A stretch of 64,000 nucleotides of DNA from Thiocapsa roseopersicina (GTDB lineage: Bacteria > Pseudomonadota > Gammaproteobacteria > Chromatiales > Chromatiaceae). The stretch spans positions 62,001 through 126,000 of the forward strand of contig NZ_FNNZ01000007.1 of NCBI RefSeq assembly GCF_900106925.1, in the 5' to 3' direction. The number at the start of each line of letters is the position of its first letter. Within the stretch, counting starts at the first letter, position 1. The notes under the pieces are model-generated. The model did not search any database. It saw only the letters and a program-made list of their open reading frames with translations, and was not told the DNA's origin. Below are positions 9,603 to 17,602 of the stretch, one piece after another. The translations under genes were made by a program, and so were the position numbers.

Positions 9603-10580
9603 ATGGGCTTGATTACACGCAGCACCTTCAGGCCGGCTTGGTGGCTTCCCGGAGCACACCTGCAGACGCTTTGGCCGAGTCTGTCGCGACCTCGTCCGCG
9701 ACCCGATCTCGCGCGCCGACGCATCGAGCTGACCGACGGGGACTTCATCGATCTGGCGATCGGCCATGGCGCAGGGCCGCGGGTCCTGGTGATTCATGGC
9801 CTCGAGGGCGGGCTCGAATCGCACTATGCGGCGACCCTGGTCGCCCGCCTGGAGCACGAGGGCTATCAACCGATCTTCATGTTCCTGCGCGGCTGCTCCG
9901 AGGAGGCGAACCGGCTCGACCGTGCCTATCACTCGGGCGCCACCGAAGACCTCGCGGAGGTGCTGACCGTCCTTGCAGGCGATCCCCAAGGTCCCCCCGC
10001 CGCCGCGATCGGCTTCTCGCTCGGTGCAAACCTGCTGCTGAAATACCTCGGCGAGACCGAGCAGCCCACCGTCGGATCGGCCATCGCGGTGTCGGTTCCC
10101 TTCGTGCTGCGCGATGCTATGCTCAGGCTGGATATCGGATTCTCGAAGATCTATCGGCGCTATCTGCTTGGAAAGCTCAAGGTCAGCCTGCGGCGGAAGT
10201 TCGCGGGGCGACGCTTCCCGCTCGACGTCGATCTCGATGCGATCCGGGACTTCAACGCCTTCGACGACCGGGTCACGGCGCCGTTGAACGGGTTCGAGGG
10301 CGTCTTCGATTACTACAGCCGCGCGAGCTGCCGGCAGTATCTGCCGTCCATCCGAACGCCGACACTCATCATCCAGGCCGTCGATGATCCCTTCATGTTT
10401 CCGACCACGGTTCCTTGGGCGCATGAGCTCGGCCCCGGGATCACCTTGGAGCTCGCCGATCACGGGGGTCATGTCGGCTTCATCGACGGCCCCTGGCCGT
10501 GGCGTGCTCATTATTGGCTCGAAGACCGGATCATCCAGGGTCTGAGCGAGACAGGTCCGCCGCGCCGGGTCATGGGTTAA
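9603..10580 (+). CDS. yheT: YheT-family alpha/beta hydrolase
   Basis: A 325-residue alpha/beta-hydrolase of the YheT/UPF0017 family. The opening FRPAWWLPGAHLQTLWPSL is the family signature. VLVIHGLEGGLESHYA carries the oxyanion-loop HGLEG, and IGFSLGANLLLKYLGE carries the nucleophile Ser (GFSLG, about 141). An acid residue is expected in QAVDDPFM and the catalytic His in DHGGHVGFIDG near the C-terminus. Members act on esters or lipids in the cell, but the physiological substrate is not established. Its 3' end overlaps the convergent gene at 10577 by 4 bases. Confidence 0.9.
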   Translation: MGLITRSTFRPAWWLPGAHLQTLWPSLSRPRPRPDLARRRIELTDGDFIDLAIGHGAGPRVLVIHGLEGGLESHYAATLVARLEHEGYQPIFMFLRGCSEEANRLDRAYHSGATEDLAEVLTVLAGDPQGPPAAAIGFSLGANLLLKYLGETEQPTVGSAIAVSVPFVLRDAMLRLDIGFSKIYRRYLLGKLKVSLRRKFAGRRFPLDVDLDAIRDFNAFDDRVTAPLNGFEGVFDYYSRASCRQYLPSIRTPTLIIQAVDDPFMFPTTVPWAHELGPGITLELADHGGHVGFIDGPWPWRAHYWLEDRIIQGLSETGPPRRVMG

Positions 10581-11419
10581 GCCGGGGTACGCCCGGTCAG
10601 TCTCCGCAGAACGTCCAGCCCGGCGTCCTTGTCCGAGCAGCGCAGGATCGCCGACCGATCGGCGGTGCGGGTGTCGAGATCGACCCGGACGCCCTGCTCC
10701 GCCGCAGCCTTGCACTGCGCCTCCTCGATCGCGACCTCGCCGAAGACCGAGATCACGAAACCGCCCGGGATCGGAGGCGGTGGTGCGAAATCGACCCCGT
10801 CGACCAGCGCGACCCAGGCCGGGATGAAATCGGGACCGTAAAAGTCGAAGAAACCGTTCGAGCCCCGTAGATGCACCTCGATCGGTCGTCCGCCGATCAT
10901 CTCCAGGTTGCACAGGCCGCTGTAGCCTTTCAGGTTGCGTGCAATCCAATCCGCGATCACCGGCTCCAGGTCCGGGAGAGCGGCACCGACCTCCCAATAG
11001 ATCGGGCGTTCCCGATCCTTCTCGTCCGAGCCGCGCGTATGGGCAAACCAGACCGCACGCCCATCCTGCACCAGACAGTCGCTGCTGGTGTGCGGACCTT
11101 CGAGACGCTCGCACCAGAAGCTGCCCGGCTCGCTCGGCACGGCGTCGGCCGGCACCGCGCGAGCGCGCACCGCCATGCCGGCAAGGTTGACGATGGGCTT
11201 GACGAAGACCTGCGCATCGGACGCGATTCCGCAGTCACGGGGGTCGACACCGCAGGGCGCCGCGCGCAGACCCGCATCGAGCGCAAGAGAGAGCTTGTCG
11301 TAGACCCGGCGATGCGCCGGGTTGAGCCGCCAAGCGGCGGCGTCGTTCACCCCGACATCGCGCCGGGGCGACGGTCGGAACAGGAACTCGCGTTCGGGTA
11401 GGACGCCGATGAAGGGCAC
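10577..11419 (-). CDS. unknown protein, possibly ATP-grasp-like
   Basis: A 280-residue protein not recognised with confidence. It has no signal peptide or membrane segment. The stretch GLCNLEMIGGRPIEVHLRG (about 165-185) is like the metal/ATP-binding strand pair of ATP-grasp enzymes (NxExxGGxPxxxxxR), and VFVKPIVNLAGMAVRARAV (about 70-88) could be the lysine-bearing strand. On that basis a carboxylate-amine ligase-like fold is possible, but this is inference. It ends in GFVISVFGEVAIEEAQ and a Cys/Asp-rich tail. A 12-copy heptamer array lies directly upstream of its start; its 3' end overlaps yheT. Confidence 0.65.
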   Translation of the reverse strand: MPFIGVLPEREFLFRPSPRRDVGVNDAAAWRLNPAHRRVYDKLSLALDAGLRAAPCGVDPRDCGIASDAQVFVKPIVNLAGMAVRARAVPADAVPSEPGSFWCERLEGPHTSSDCLVQDGRAVWFAHTRGSDEKDRERPIYWEVGAALPDLEPVIADWIARNLKGYSGLCNLEMIGGRPIEVHLRGSNGFFDFYGPDFIPAWVALVDGVDFAPPPPIPGGFVISVFGEVAIEEAQCKAAAEQGVRVDLDTRTADRSAILRCSDKDAGLDVLRRLTGRTPA

Positions 11420-11471
11420 GGTTCGAGGACCTCGGGTTCGGGGTTCGGGTTAGCCTTCTGCCTCCTGCGAC

Positions 11472-11555
11472 CAGCTATCAGCTATCAGCTATCAGCTATC
11501 AGCTATCAGCTATCAGCTATCAGCTATCAGCTATCAGCTATCAGCTATCAGCTAT
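11472..11555. repeat. 12 perfect tandem copies of CAGCTAT
   Basis: The heptanucleotide CAGCTAT is repeated 12 times without error (84 bases). Every unit contains the palindrome AGCT. The array lies 52 bases upstream of the unknown gene starting at 11419 (minus strand) and 76 bases after the molybdopterin oxidoreductase stop, next to an A/T-rich patch (11560-11590). Perfect short arrays such as this are prone to slippage, so the spacing between promoter and gene may vary between cells. Confidence 0.95.
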
Positions 11556-11631
11556 TCGAGATTAAAAAACCCTTCAACGCATAAAGGCTAACACCCCCAC
11601 ATGTCATACTCCCGGCTGGAGGCTGGCAGCC

Positions 11632-13710
11632 CTACCCCACCCGCTCCACCTGACACAATAGCGATTTGAATGGCGGAAACCCGCTGATGGGATCTAGGTG
11701 CCGGTCGTCTGTCAGCTCGTTGATGTTGGCGTCGTTTCGACCGTGGGTGCAGTGCACGACACCCGGTTTGATCCGATCGGTCACCTTGGCGACGAAACGC
11801 ACCGCCCCGCGCGGCGAGCTGATCGTGACATGGTCGCCGTTCTCGATGCCGCGCGGAGCGGCGTCGTCCGGGTGGATCTCGGCCAGCGGGTGCGGAATTG
11901 CGCGGCGCATCCGCTCGATGTAGTTATGCTGGGAATGGGTGTCGAACTTGGTGCGTGCCCCGCTGGTCAGGACCAGCGGGTAATCGACCGCCAGTGCCGG
12001 TGTGGAGATCGGGCTCTCGGCCGGCTCGCGATAGATCGGCAATCCGTCGTGACCGGCCTCGCGCAGCTCGATCGAGTCGAATTCGACCTTGCCGGACCGC
12101 GTGCGGAAACCGCGCAGCCGATAGAGTCGATCGGCATCCATGAAGCCGTTCTCGACCAGATCCTCGATCGCCTCGGCATAGACGACCACGCCGTCCGGGT
12201 TGTCGTAGACCTCCCGGCGGATCTCCTCCGGGATGCCCTCCGCCGCCTCGGCCCAGGAGGCCGCGAGATCGCCGTTCCAGAACTGCTCGGCCATGCCCAA
12301 ACGCACGCCGAGCTGCAGGAAGATCTCGCCGTCGGGCCGGGCCTCGCCCTTGGGCGCGACGATCGGCCGGCGATACCGCAGCTCGCCCTGATAGGCGCAG
12401 CCGGGATAGGCGATCAGCGCGGGACGCTCCAGACTGGTCGCCGCCGGGAGCACGAAGTCGGCCATGCGCGTGGCCGGGTTGTGGAAGAAGTCAGTGGCGA
12501 CGAAAAAGTCGAGCTCACCGAGCGCGCGCTCCATCCGCTTGGAGTTGGGCCACATGGCGGTGTTGATGCCCATGGCCAGCAGGGCGCGGATGCGTTGCGG
12601 GCGCCCGTCCAGGATGCAGTCGGGCAACAGCATGCTCTGGGCGGCCGGCCAATAGCGGGTCCAGACCGGATAGACCTCGTCGCCGACGCGCGGCGGGAGA
12701 TGGGTGCGGCAGTAGTCGAACAGCTCGATCGGTTTGGGCGCGGCCTTGTCGTTGAAGAAGCGGTTGCCGCCCTCGCGATCGAGGTTGCCTGTCACCGCCG
12801 AGAGCAGGATCACGGCCCGGTGGTTTTGGAAGCCGTTGCTGTGTTGCACGGTCGCGGTGGGCGAGAGCGTGATCTGGGCCGGCGGGGTGGTCGCGAACAG
12901 CTCCGCAGCCGTACGCAGATCCTGCTCCGCGATGCCGCAGATCTCGGCGACACGCGCGGGTGTGAAGTCGCGGACATAGTCTCGGAAGCCCTCGACGCCG
13001 TTGGCCCATTCGTCCAGGAACGCCTGGTCCTGCCAGCCGTTCTCGAAGATCAGGTGATGGAAGCCCAAGGCGAGTGCGCCGTCGGTGCCGGGGCGGATCG
13101 CCAGATGGATATCGGCCTCCTCGGCGAGGGGCGTGCGTCGCGGGTCGACGACGATGAGGGTCTTGCCCGGCCGGCGCAGCACCAGCGGATGCGTATCGAA
13201 GGGCGGGATCGAGCCGCGCGGGTTGGTTGACCAGATAAGATGACAACGCGTCTTCGGCGAGACCACCGTGGACGTGGTCTTGATCTTGTAGCCGAAGGTC
13301 ACCTTCTCGGCCACCATGGTCGCCGAGAAGCAGCAGCCGCTCTCGGTCAGGTAGTTCGGCGAGCCGAAGGCGTGTGCCAGACGCTGCAGCTGGGGCCGCG
13401 CCTCTTTGGTGTAGCCGGCGAAGAAGCCCACGGACGGTGCGCCGTGCTCGGCCTTCGCGGCGCTCAGGCGCTCGGCGATGGTGTCGAGCGCCTCGTCCCA
13501 GGAGACGCGCTCGAACTCGCCGCTCCCGCGCGGCCCGACGCGCTTGAGTGGATAGAGGATGCGATCGGGATGATTGCGACGTTCCAACTGCACATAGCAG
13601 CGTGGACAATCAGGGCCTTGGACGCGGATCGGCTCGTCGTCGTCGTCGAGCTCGACCTGAATCCCGCAGTTGGCATCACACTCGTAACAGGTACTGGTTT
13701 TCCACGACAT
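11632..13710 (-). CDS. molybdopterin oxidoreductase, DMSO-reductase family
   Basis: A 692-residue bis-MGD enzyme. The N-terminus gives a [4Fe-4S] motif, CYECDANC and then CPRC about 25 residues on. WDEALDTIAERL and LIVVDPRRTPLAEEADIHLAIRP are standard domain II/III blocks. ESGCCFSAT (about 132-140) provides Cys as the candidate Mo/W ligand. The C-terminal cofactor domain runs from VDYPLVLTSGARTKFDTHSQ to the end. There is no Tat signal, so it is cytoplasmic. No Fe-S or membrane subunit gene is adjacent, so the electron partner and substrate are unknown. The ATG at 13710 (MSWKTSTCYEC) places the cluster at the very N-terminus, as usual. Confidence 0.85.
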   Translation of the reverse strand: MSWKTSTCYECDANCGIQVELDDDDEPIRVQGPDCPRCYVQLERRNHPDRILYPLKRVGPRGSGEFERVSWDEALDTIAERLSAAKAEHGAPSVGFFAGYTKEARPQLQRLAHAFGSPNYLTESGCCFSATMVAEKVTFGYKIKTTSTVVSPKTRCHLIWSTNPRGSIPPFDTHPLVLRRPGKTLIVVDPRRTPLAEEADIHLAIRPGTDGALALGFHHLIFENGWQDQAFLDEWANGVEGFRDYVRDFTPARVAEICGIAEQDLRTAAELFATTPPAQITLSPTATVQHSNGFQNHRAVILLSAVTGNLDREGGNRFFNDKAAPKPIELFDYCRTHLPPRVGDEVYPVWTRYWPAAQSMLLPDCILDGRPQRIRALLAMGINTAMWPNSKRMERALGELDFFVATDFFHNPATRMADFVLPAATSLERPALIAYPGCAYQGELRYRRPIVAPKGEARPDGEIFLQLGVRLGMAEQFWNGDLAASWAEAAEGIPEEIRREVYDNPDGVVVYAEAIEDLVENGFMDADRLYRLRGFRTRSGKVEFDSIELREAGHDGLPIYREPAESPISTPALAVDYPLVLTSGARTKFDTHSQHNYIERMRRAIPHPLAEIHPDDAAPRGIENGDHVTISSPRGAVRFVAKVTDRIKPGVVHCTHGRNDANINELTDDRHLDPISGFPPFKSLLCQVERVG

Positions 13711-13809
13711 ACGGCGAGAATCCTGAAGCATCCTTTTAACGATGCACTGGAATTCGAGCCGAGAGGCACGAATTCAAGCTGCTCATGCTCAGCCGACGGG
13801 AATCAACCG

Positions 13810-14562
13810 ATGCTGCGATTCGAAGGGATCTTCAAGGACTACGGCGGGACACCGGCGCTGGCGGATGTCGACCTCCATGTGCCGGAGGCGCAGACCACGG
13901 TCCTGATCGGCCCGAGCGGCTGCGGCAAATCCACGCTGCTGCGCCTCGCCGCCGGCCTCATCCGGCCCGATCGCGGCCAAGTTTGGTTCGAGGGCGCCCC
14001 GCTGGATACCGGGAACCTGCGCCCCGCCCGGCTGCGCATGGGTTACATGATCCAGGACGGCGGTCTCTTCCCGCATCTGAGCGTGCGCGACAACGTGACC
14101 CTGATGGCGCGCCAGCTGGACTGGCCGCGCGAACGGCGTGAGCAGCGTCTCGCCGAGCTTGCGGACCTGGTGCAACTCCCGCCTGCGATGCTGGGGCGTT
14201 ACCCGATCGAGCTTTCGGGCGGCCAGCGACAGCGCGTCGCCCTCATGCGCGCGCTCATGCTCGACCCCGATCTGCTGCTGCTCGACGAGCCGCTCGGGGC
14301 GCTCGACCCCATGATCCGCTTCGAGCTGCAACGCGAGCTCAAGGCGATCTTCGCTCGGCTCGGCAAGACGGTGCTGATGGTGACGCATGACCTGGCCGAG
14401 GCGGTCTTCTTCGGGCATCGGATCGTCCTGCTGCGTGCCGGTCGGATCGTCCAACAGGCCGAGCCGCGGGTGATCCTGGACAACCCTGCCGAGCCTTTCG
14501 TCGCGCAGTTCGTCGCGGCGCAGCGCGAGCCGCAGCGGGTTTTGCTGGGAGCGGGCAGATGA
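13810..14562 (+). CDS. ABC transporter ATP-binding protein, osmoprotectant type
   Basis: A 250-residue ATPase subunit. It contains Walker A GPSGCGKST (about 36-44), the Q-loop MIQDGG, the signature ELSGGQRQRVALMRAL, Walker B LLLLDEPLGALDP and the switch His in MVTHDLAEA. The closest functional class is the OpuC/OsmV/ProV glycine-betaine/choline group, judged from the partner gene. The ATG at 13810 (MLRFEGIFKDYGG) is right at the domain edge; the longer frame upstream shadows the divergent oxidoreductase. The stop overlaps the next gene by ATGA (14559-14562), so the two are translationally coupled. Confidence 0.9.
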   Translation: MLRFEGIFKDYGGTPALADVDLHVPEAQTTVLIGPSGCGKSTLLRLAAGLIRPDRGQVWFEGAPLDTGNLRPARLRMGYMIQDGGLFPHLSVRDNVTLMARQLDWPRERREQRLAELADLVQLPPAMLGRYPIELSGGQRQRVALMRALMLDPDLLLLDEPLGALDPMIRFELQRELKAIFARLGKTVLMVTHDLAEAVFFGHRIVLLRAGRIVQQAEPRVILDNPAEPFVAQFVAAQREPQRVLLGAGR

Positions 14563-16175
14563 GGCGCGGCATGTTGCGAAGGGCCTCCAGCCGCCGGCTT
14601 CCAGCCACCGGCCTTGGGCTTGCGACGCTCGTCGCCTTGCTGCTCGCGGTCGGACCCGTCGCTTGGTCGGCCGAGTCGTCTGCCGAAGAATCCACACCCC
14701 GCCCGGTCGTCATCGGCTCGAAGAAGTTCACCGAGTCGGTCATCCTGGGCGAGACCCTGCGCCTGCTCGCACGCGACGCCGGCCACCCGGCGCGTCATCG
14801 CGCCGAGCTGGGCGGGACGCGCATCCTTTGGGGCGCGCTGCTGAGCGGCGAGATCGACATCTATCCGGAATACAGCGGCACGCTGGTCCGCGAGATCCTG
14901 TCCGGCGAGGACGTGTCCTCGCCCGAATTGCTGGAGGCGGCGCTCGCGGCCCGCGGAGTGCAATCCTCGGCGTCCCTGGGCTTCGAGAACACCTACGCGA
15001 TCGCGGTGCCCGAGTCCCTGGCGGAGCAGCTCGGCCTGCAACGCATCTCCGACCTGCGCGAGCATCCGGACCTGCGATTCGGCTTCAGCAGCGAGTTTCT
15101 GGATCGTGCCGACGGCTGGCCGGGCTTGAGACAGCGCTACCGACTCCCCCAGACCCGCGTGCAGGGTCTGGATCACGACCTGGTCTACCGCGGGATCGAC
15201 GCAGGGCATCTCGACGTGACGGTGGTCTACACCACGGATGCCGAGATTGCCCGCTACGGGCTGCGCATGCTCGATGACGATCTGGGCTATTTCGAGGACT
15301 ACCAAGCAATCCTGCTCTATCGCGCGGAGCTGGCCGAGGAGGCGCCGGACGCCCTGGCCGCCTTTCGCCGTCTCGAAGGTGCGATCGACGCGCCCACCAT
15401 GGCGGGTATGAACGGTGCTGTGAAGCTGGAGGGCGATTCGGAGCAGACGGTCGCGGCTCGCCTCTTATCGGAGGGCCTCGGGCTCGAGGTCACGGTCTCC
15501 GGTCAAGGCTTCTGGAGCCAACTGGGCCAGCGCACGCTGGAGCATCTGGGCTTGGTCGGGGTCTCGCTCGGTGCGGCCATCCTCTTCGCCGTGCCGCTCG
15601 GCGTGCTGGCAGCACAAAATGCGCGGCTCGGTCATCTGATCCTCGGCATCACCGGGATGATCCAGACCATCCCCTCGCTCGCGCTCTTCGTCTTCCTCAT
15701 CCCCTGGCTCGGGATCGGCTGGCTGCCGACGGTGGTCGCGCTCTTTCTCTACGGCCTGCTCCCGATCGTGCGCAACACCCACGCCGGGCTGATGGACATC
15801 CCGGTGCCGATCCGCGAATCGGCCGATGTCCTCGGGTTGACTCGGGGCGCACGCCTGCGCCTGATCGAGCTGCCGCTGGCCGCCAACACCATCCTGGCCG
15901 GGATCAAGACCTCGGCCGTGCTCAACGTCGGCACCGCAACGGTCGCAGCCCTCATCGGCGCCGGCGGCTACGGACAGCCGATCCTCACCGGTATCCGCCT
16001 GGACGACACCGCGCTCATCATGCAGGGCGCCGTCCCGGCCGCACTGCTCGCGCTCGGACTCCAAGGGCTTTTCGAGTTTGCGGAGCGCTGGGTGGTGCCG
16101 CGCGGGCTGCGCTTGAAGCCGACAGACGGGGTCAGGGCAGACGCGGATCCCGATCCCAAAAGACCCCGGTCCTGA
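14559..16175 (+). CDS. fused substrate-binding protein and permease of OpuC/glycine-betaine ABC transporter
   Basis: A 538-residue protein joining two subunits. After a signal sequence (GLATLVALLLAVGPVAWSA) comes an OpuAC/ProX-like binding domain (about 45-305: VVIGSKKFTESVILGETL, EIDIYPEYSGTL, VYTTDAEIARYGLRMLDDD). A permease domain (about 320-520) follows, with the EAA-type loop ESADVLGLTRGARLRLIELPLA. In this arrangement the binding domain is tethered at the outer face. Such fusions are known in the OpuC/quaternary-amine class, so compatible-solute uptake is likely. The segment before the signal sequence (RRASSRRLPATG) is encoded by DNA resembling a GGCTGGAGGC repeat, so the true start may lie downstream of 14559. 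Confidence 0.88.
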   Translation: MRRGMLRRASSRRLPATGLGLATLVALLLAVGPVAWSAESSAEESTPRPVVIGSKKFTESVILGETLRLLARDAGHPARHRAELGGTRILWGALLSGEIDIYPEYSGTLVREILSGEDVSSPELLEAALAARGVQSSASLGFENTYAIAVPESLAEQLGLQRISDLREHPDLRFGFSSEFLDRADGWPGLRQRYRLPQTRVQGLDHDLVYRGIDAGHLDVTVVYTTDAEIARYGLRMLDDDLGYFEDYQAILLYRAELAEEAPDALAAFRRLEGAIDAPTMAGMNGAVKLEGDSEQTVAARLLSEGLGLEVTVSGQGFWSQLGQRTLEHLGLVGVSLGAAILFAVPLGVLAAQNARLGHLILGITGMIQTIPSLALFVFLIPWLGIGWLPTVVALFLYGLLPIVRNTHAGLMDIPVPIRESADVLGLTRGARLRLIELPLAANTILAGIKTSAVLNVGTATVAALIGAGGYGQPILTGIRLDDTALIMQGAVPAALLALGLQGLFEFAERWVVPRGLRLKPTDGVRADADPDPKRPRS

Positions 16176-16213
16176 GCGTCCCGAGCTCGCTTGCCGCAGC
16201 TCTGGCAGGCGAC

Positions 16214-16406
16214 TAAACCGCGTCCGGAGCCCGCTGCTAACCGTCGATTGAGCTCGACCTTTGGTGCATCCACATCCCCTAGCGGGGACGCGGTTTAAAA
16301 TGATAAATTTTTTAATATTTTAAACCGCGCCTGCTCCAACGATTATCAAGTCTGCCGGGGCCGATCCGATCCAAAAACATCGCATACCGCGCCGGGCGCG
16401 GTTTAA
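16214..16406. repeat. cluster of alternating TAAACCGCG/CGCGGTTTA motifs with a hairpin
   Basis: Four copies of AAACCGCG occur in alternating orientation: 16215-16222, 16289-16296 (inverted), 16322-16329 and 16397-16404 (inverted). The middle two extend to a perfect 13-bp inverted repeat (16289-16301 with 16317-16329) around an A/T-rich 15-base loop. The cluster fills the 290-base gap between the ABC permease and the Uma2 gene. It may end the ABC transcript, or be a small mobile palindromic element family linked to Uma2 genes; that last point is inference. Confidence 0.7.
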
Positions 16407-16465
16407 CCTTCGAATCGACAGCGGCTCGAGCACCCCATGCGATCTCACCGAGAGCAACCACAGCC

Positions 16466-17101
16466 ATGATGCCCGCCAACCACCCGTCGGCCGCCTGCGA
16501 CACCGACCATGTCGATCAGCGTGTCTTCCTGCGCGACGTCGGCTGGGACGACTACGAGGCGGTGCTGTCCGCCCGCGGCGACGACGGCGGGGTGCGCATC
16601 ACCTATTTCAACGGCGAGCTGGAGCTGATGACACCTTCCGTCGATCACGAATCACTCAAGAAGCGGCTCGCCCGACTGCTCGAAACCTACGCCGAGATCA
16701 GGGGCATCGAGCTCGAAGGCTACGGCTCTTGGACTCTGAAGGAAAAGGCCAAGCGGCTAGGTGCGGAGGCCGACGAGTGTTATCTGGTAGGCCCGATCCG
16801 CCCGGCGCCGAAGGTCCCGGATATCGCGATCGAGGTGATCTGGACCAGCGGCGGCGTCGACAAGCTCGCGGTCTATCGCGGACTCGGCGTGCCCGAGGTC
16901 TGGTTTTGGGAGAACGGCACACTGCGCTTCTTCGCGCTGCAGGACGAGACCTATCTCGCCGCGACCCGCAGCCGCGCGCTGCCGGAGTTGGATCCCGCGC
17001 TTATCATGCGCTGCATGGGCGAGTCCACCCAGACACGCGCGATCCGGGCATTGCGCACCGCGCTGCTCGGCACCCCGGCGGCGCCGGATTCCGGCCGATG
17101 A
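16466..17101 (+). CDS. Uma2-family (DUF820) putative endonuclease
   Basis: A 211-residue protein of the Uma2/DUF820 restriction-endonuclease-like family. VRITYFNGELELMTPSVDHE (about 38-57) has the strand and acidic residue of the PD-(D/E)XK fold. PDIAIEVIWTSGGVDKLAVY (about 118-137) supplies the D...E...K positions, and GVPEVWFWENGTLRFFAL closes the fold. These genes are multicopy in cyanobacteria and purple sulfur bacteria and probably travel between genomes; a cellular role is not established. The stop overlaps the next ATG (17098). An unusual palindromic repeat cluster lies just upstream. Confidence 0.85.
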   Translation: MMPANHPSAACDTDHVDQRVFLRDVGWDDYEAVLSARGDDGGVRITYFNGELELMTPSVDHESLKKRLARLLETYAEIRGIELEGYGSWTLKEKAKRLGAEADECYLVGPIRPAPKVPDIAIEVIWTSGGVDKLAVYRGLGVPEVWFWENGTLRFFALQDETYLAATRSRALPELDPALIMRCMGESTQTRAIRALRTALLGTPAAPDSGR

Positions 17102-17532
17102 GCCGATTCCAGACCCCGGACGAGGTCGAAGCCGCCTTCTATGCCGCTTTCCAGACGCTCGACATCGCCTTGATGGGAGCGGTCTGGGCGGAGGTTCCAA
17201 GCCCGGTCTGCGTCCACCCCGGCGGCGATCTCCTGCAGGGTCGCAGCGAGGTCCTGAACAGTTGGCGCGAGGTCCTGACCGGGGCCGAGCGCCCCGACTT
17301 GCAGTACCGCGTCATCCAACGCACGGCGACCGAGGGGCTTGCCGTGCATCTGGTCGAGGAGCTGATCCGCCCGGGCCGCTCGCGCGAGGAGCCCAACCGG
17401 ATCCTGGCGACGAACGTCTACCGGCAGAGCGCAGAGGGCTGGCGGATGACGGCGCATCACGCCTCCTTGCCGCTCATGCGCAGGCGACCCGATACGGCCG
17501 ACACGGACGCTCCGAAGCACCGCATGCACTGA
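17098..17532 (+). CDS. NTF2/SnoaL-like domain protein
   Basis: A 144-residue protein with an NTF2-like cone fold: TPDEVEAAFYAAFQTLDIA is helix 1, MGAVWAEVPSPVCVHPGG the typical VWA-x-CVHPGG turn, RSEVLNSWREVL helix 3, and the rest are strands ending in GWRMTAHHASLP. This subtype is common in gammaproteobacteria as a nuclear transport factor 2-like protein of unknown substrate. It starts at ATG 17098, overlapping the Uma2 stop (ATGA), so it is probably co-expressed. A hydrolytic or binding role cannot be chosen from sequence. Confidence 0.85.
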   Translation: MSRFQTPDEVEAAFYAAFQTLDIALMGAVWAEVPSPVCVHPGGDLLQGRSEVLNSWREVLTGAERPDLQYRVIQRTATEGLAVHLVEELIRPGRSREEPNRILATNVYRQSAEGWRMTAHHASLPLMRRRPDTADTDAPKHRMH

Positions 17533-17602
17533 TACCGTCGGGCCGGGATCAGCCGGTCGCATCCCGTCCACGAGGGTTCGGACATGAAGGCATCCCACTG
17601 AC

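Noticed and set aside
11472-11555. CRISPR array
   Set aside because: The repeats are contiguous 7-mers with no spacers, and no cas gene is present.
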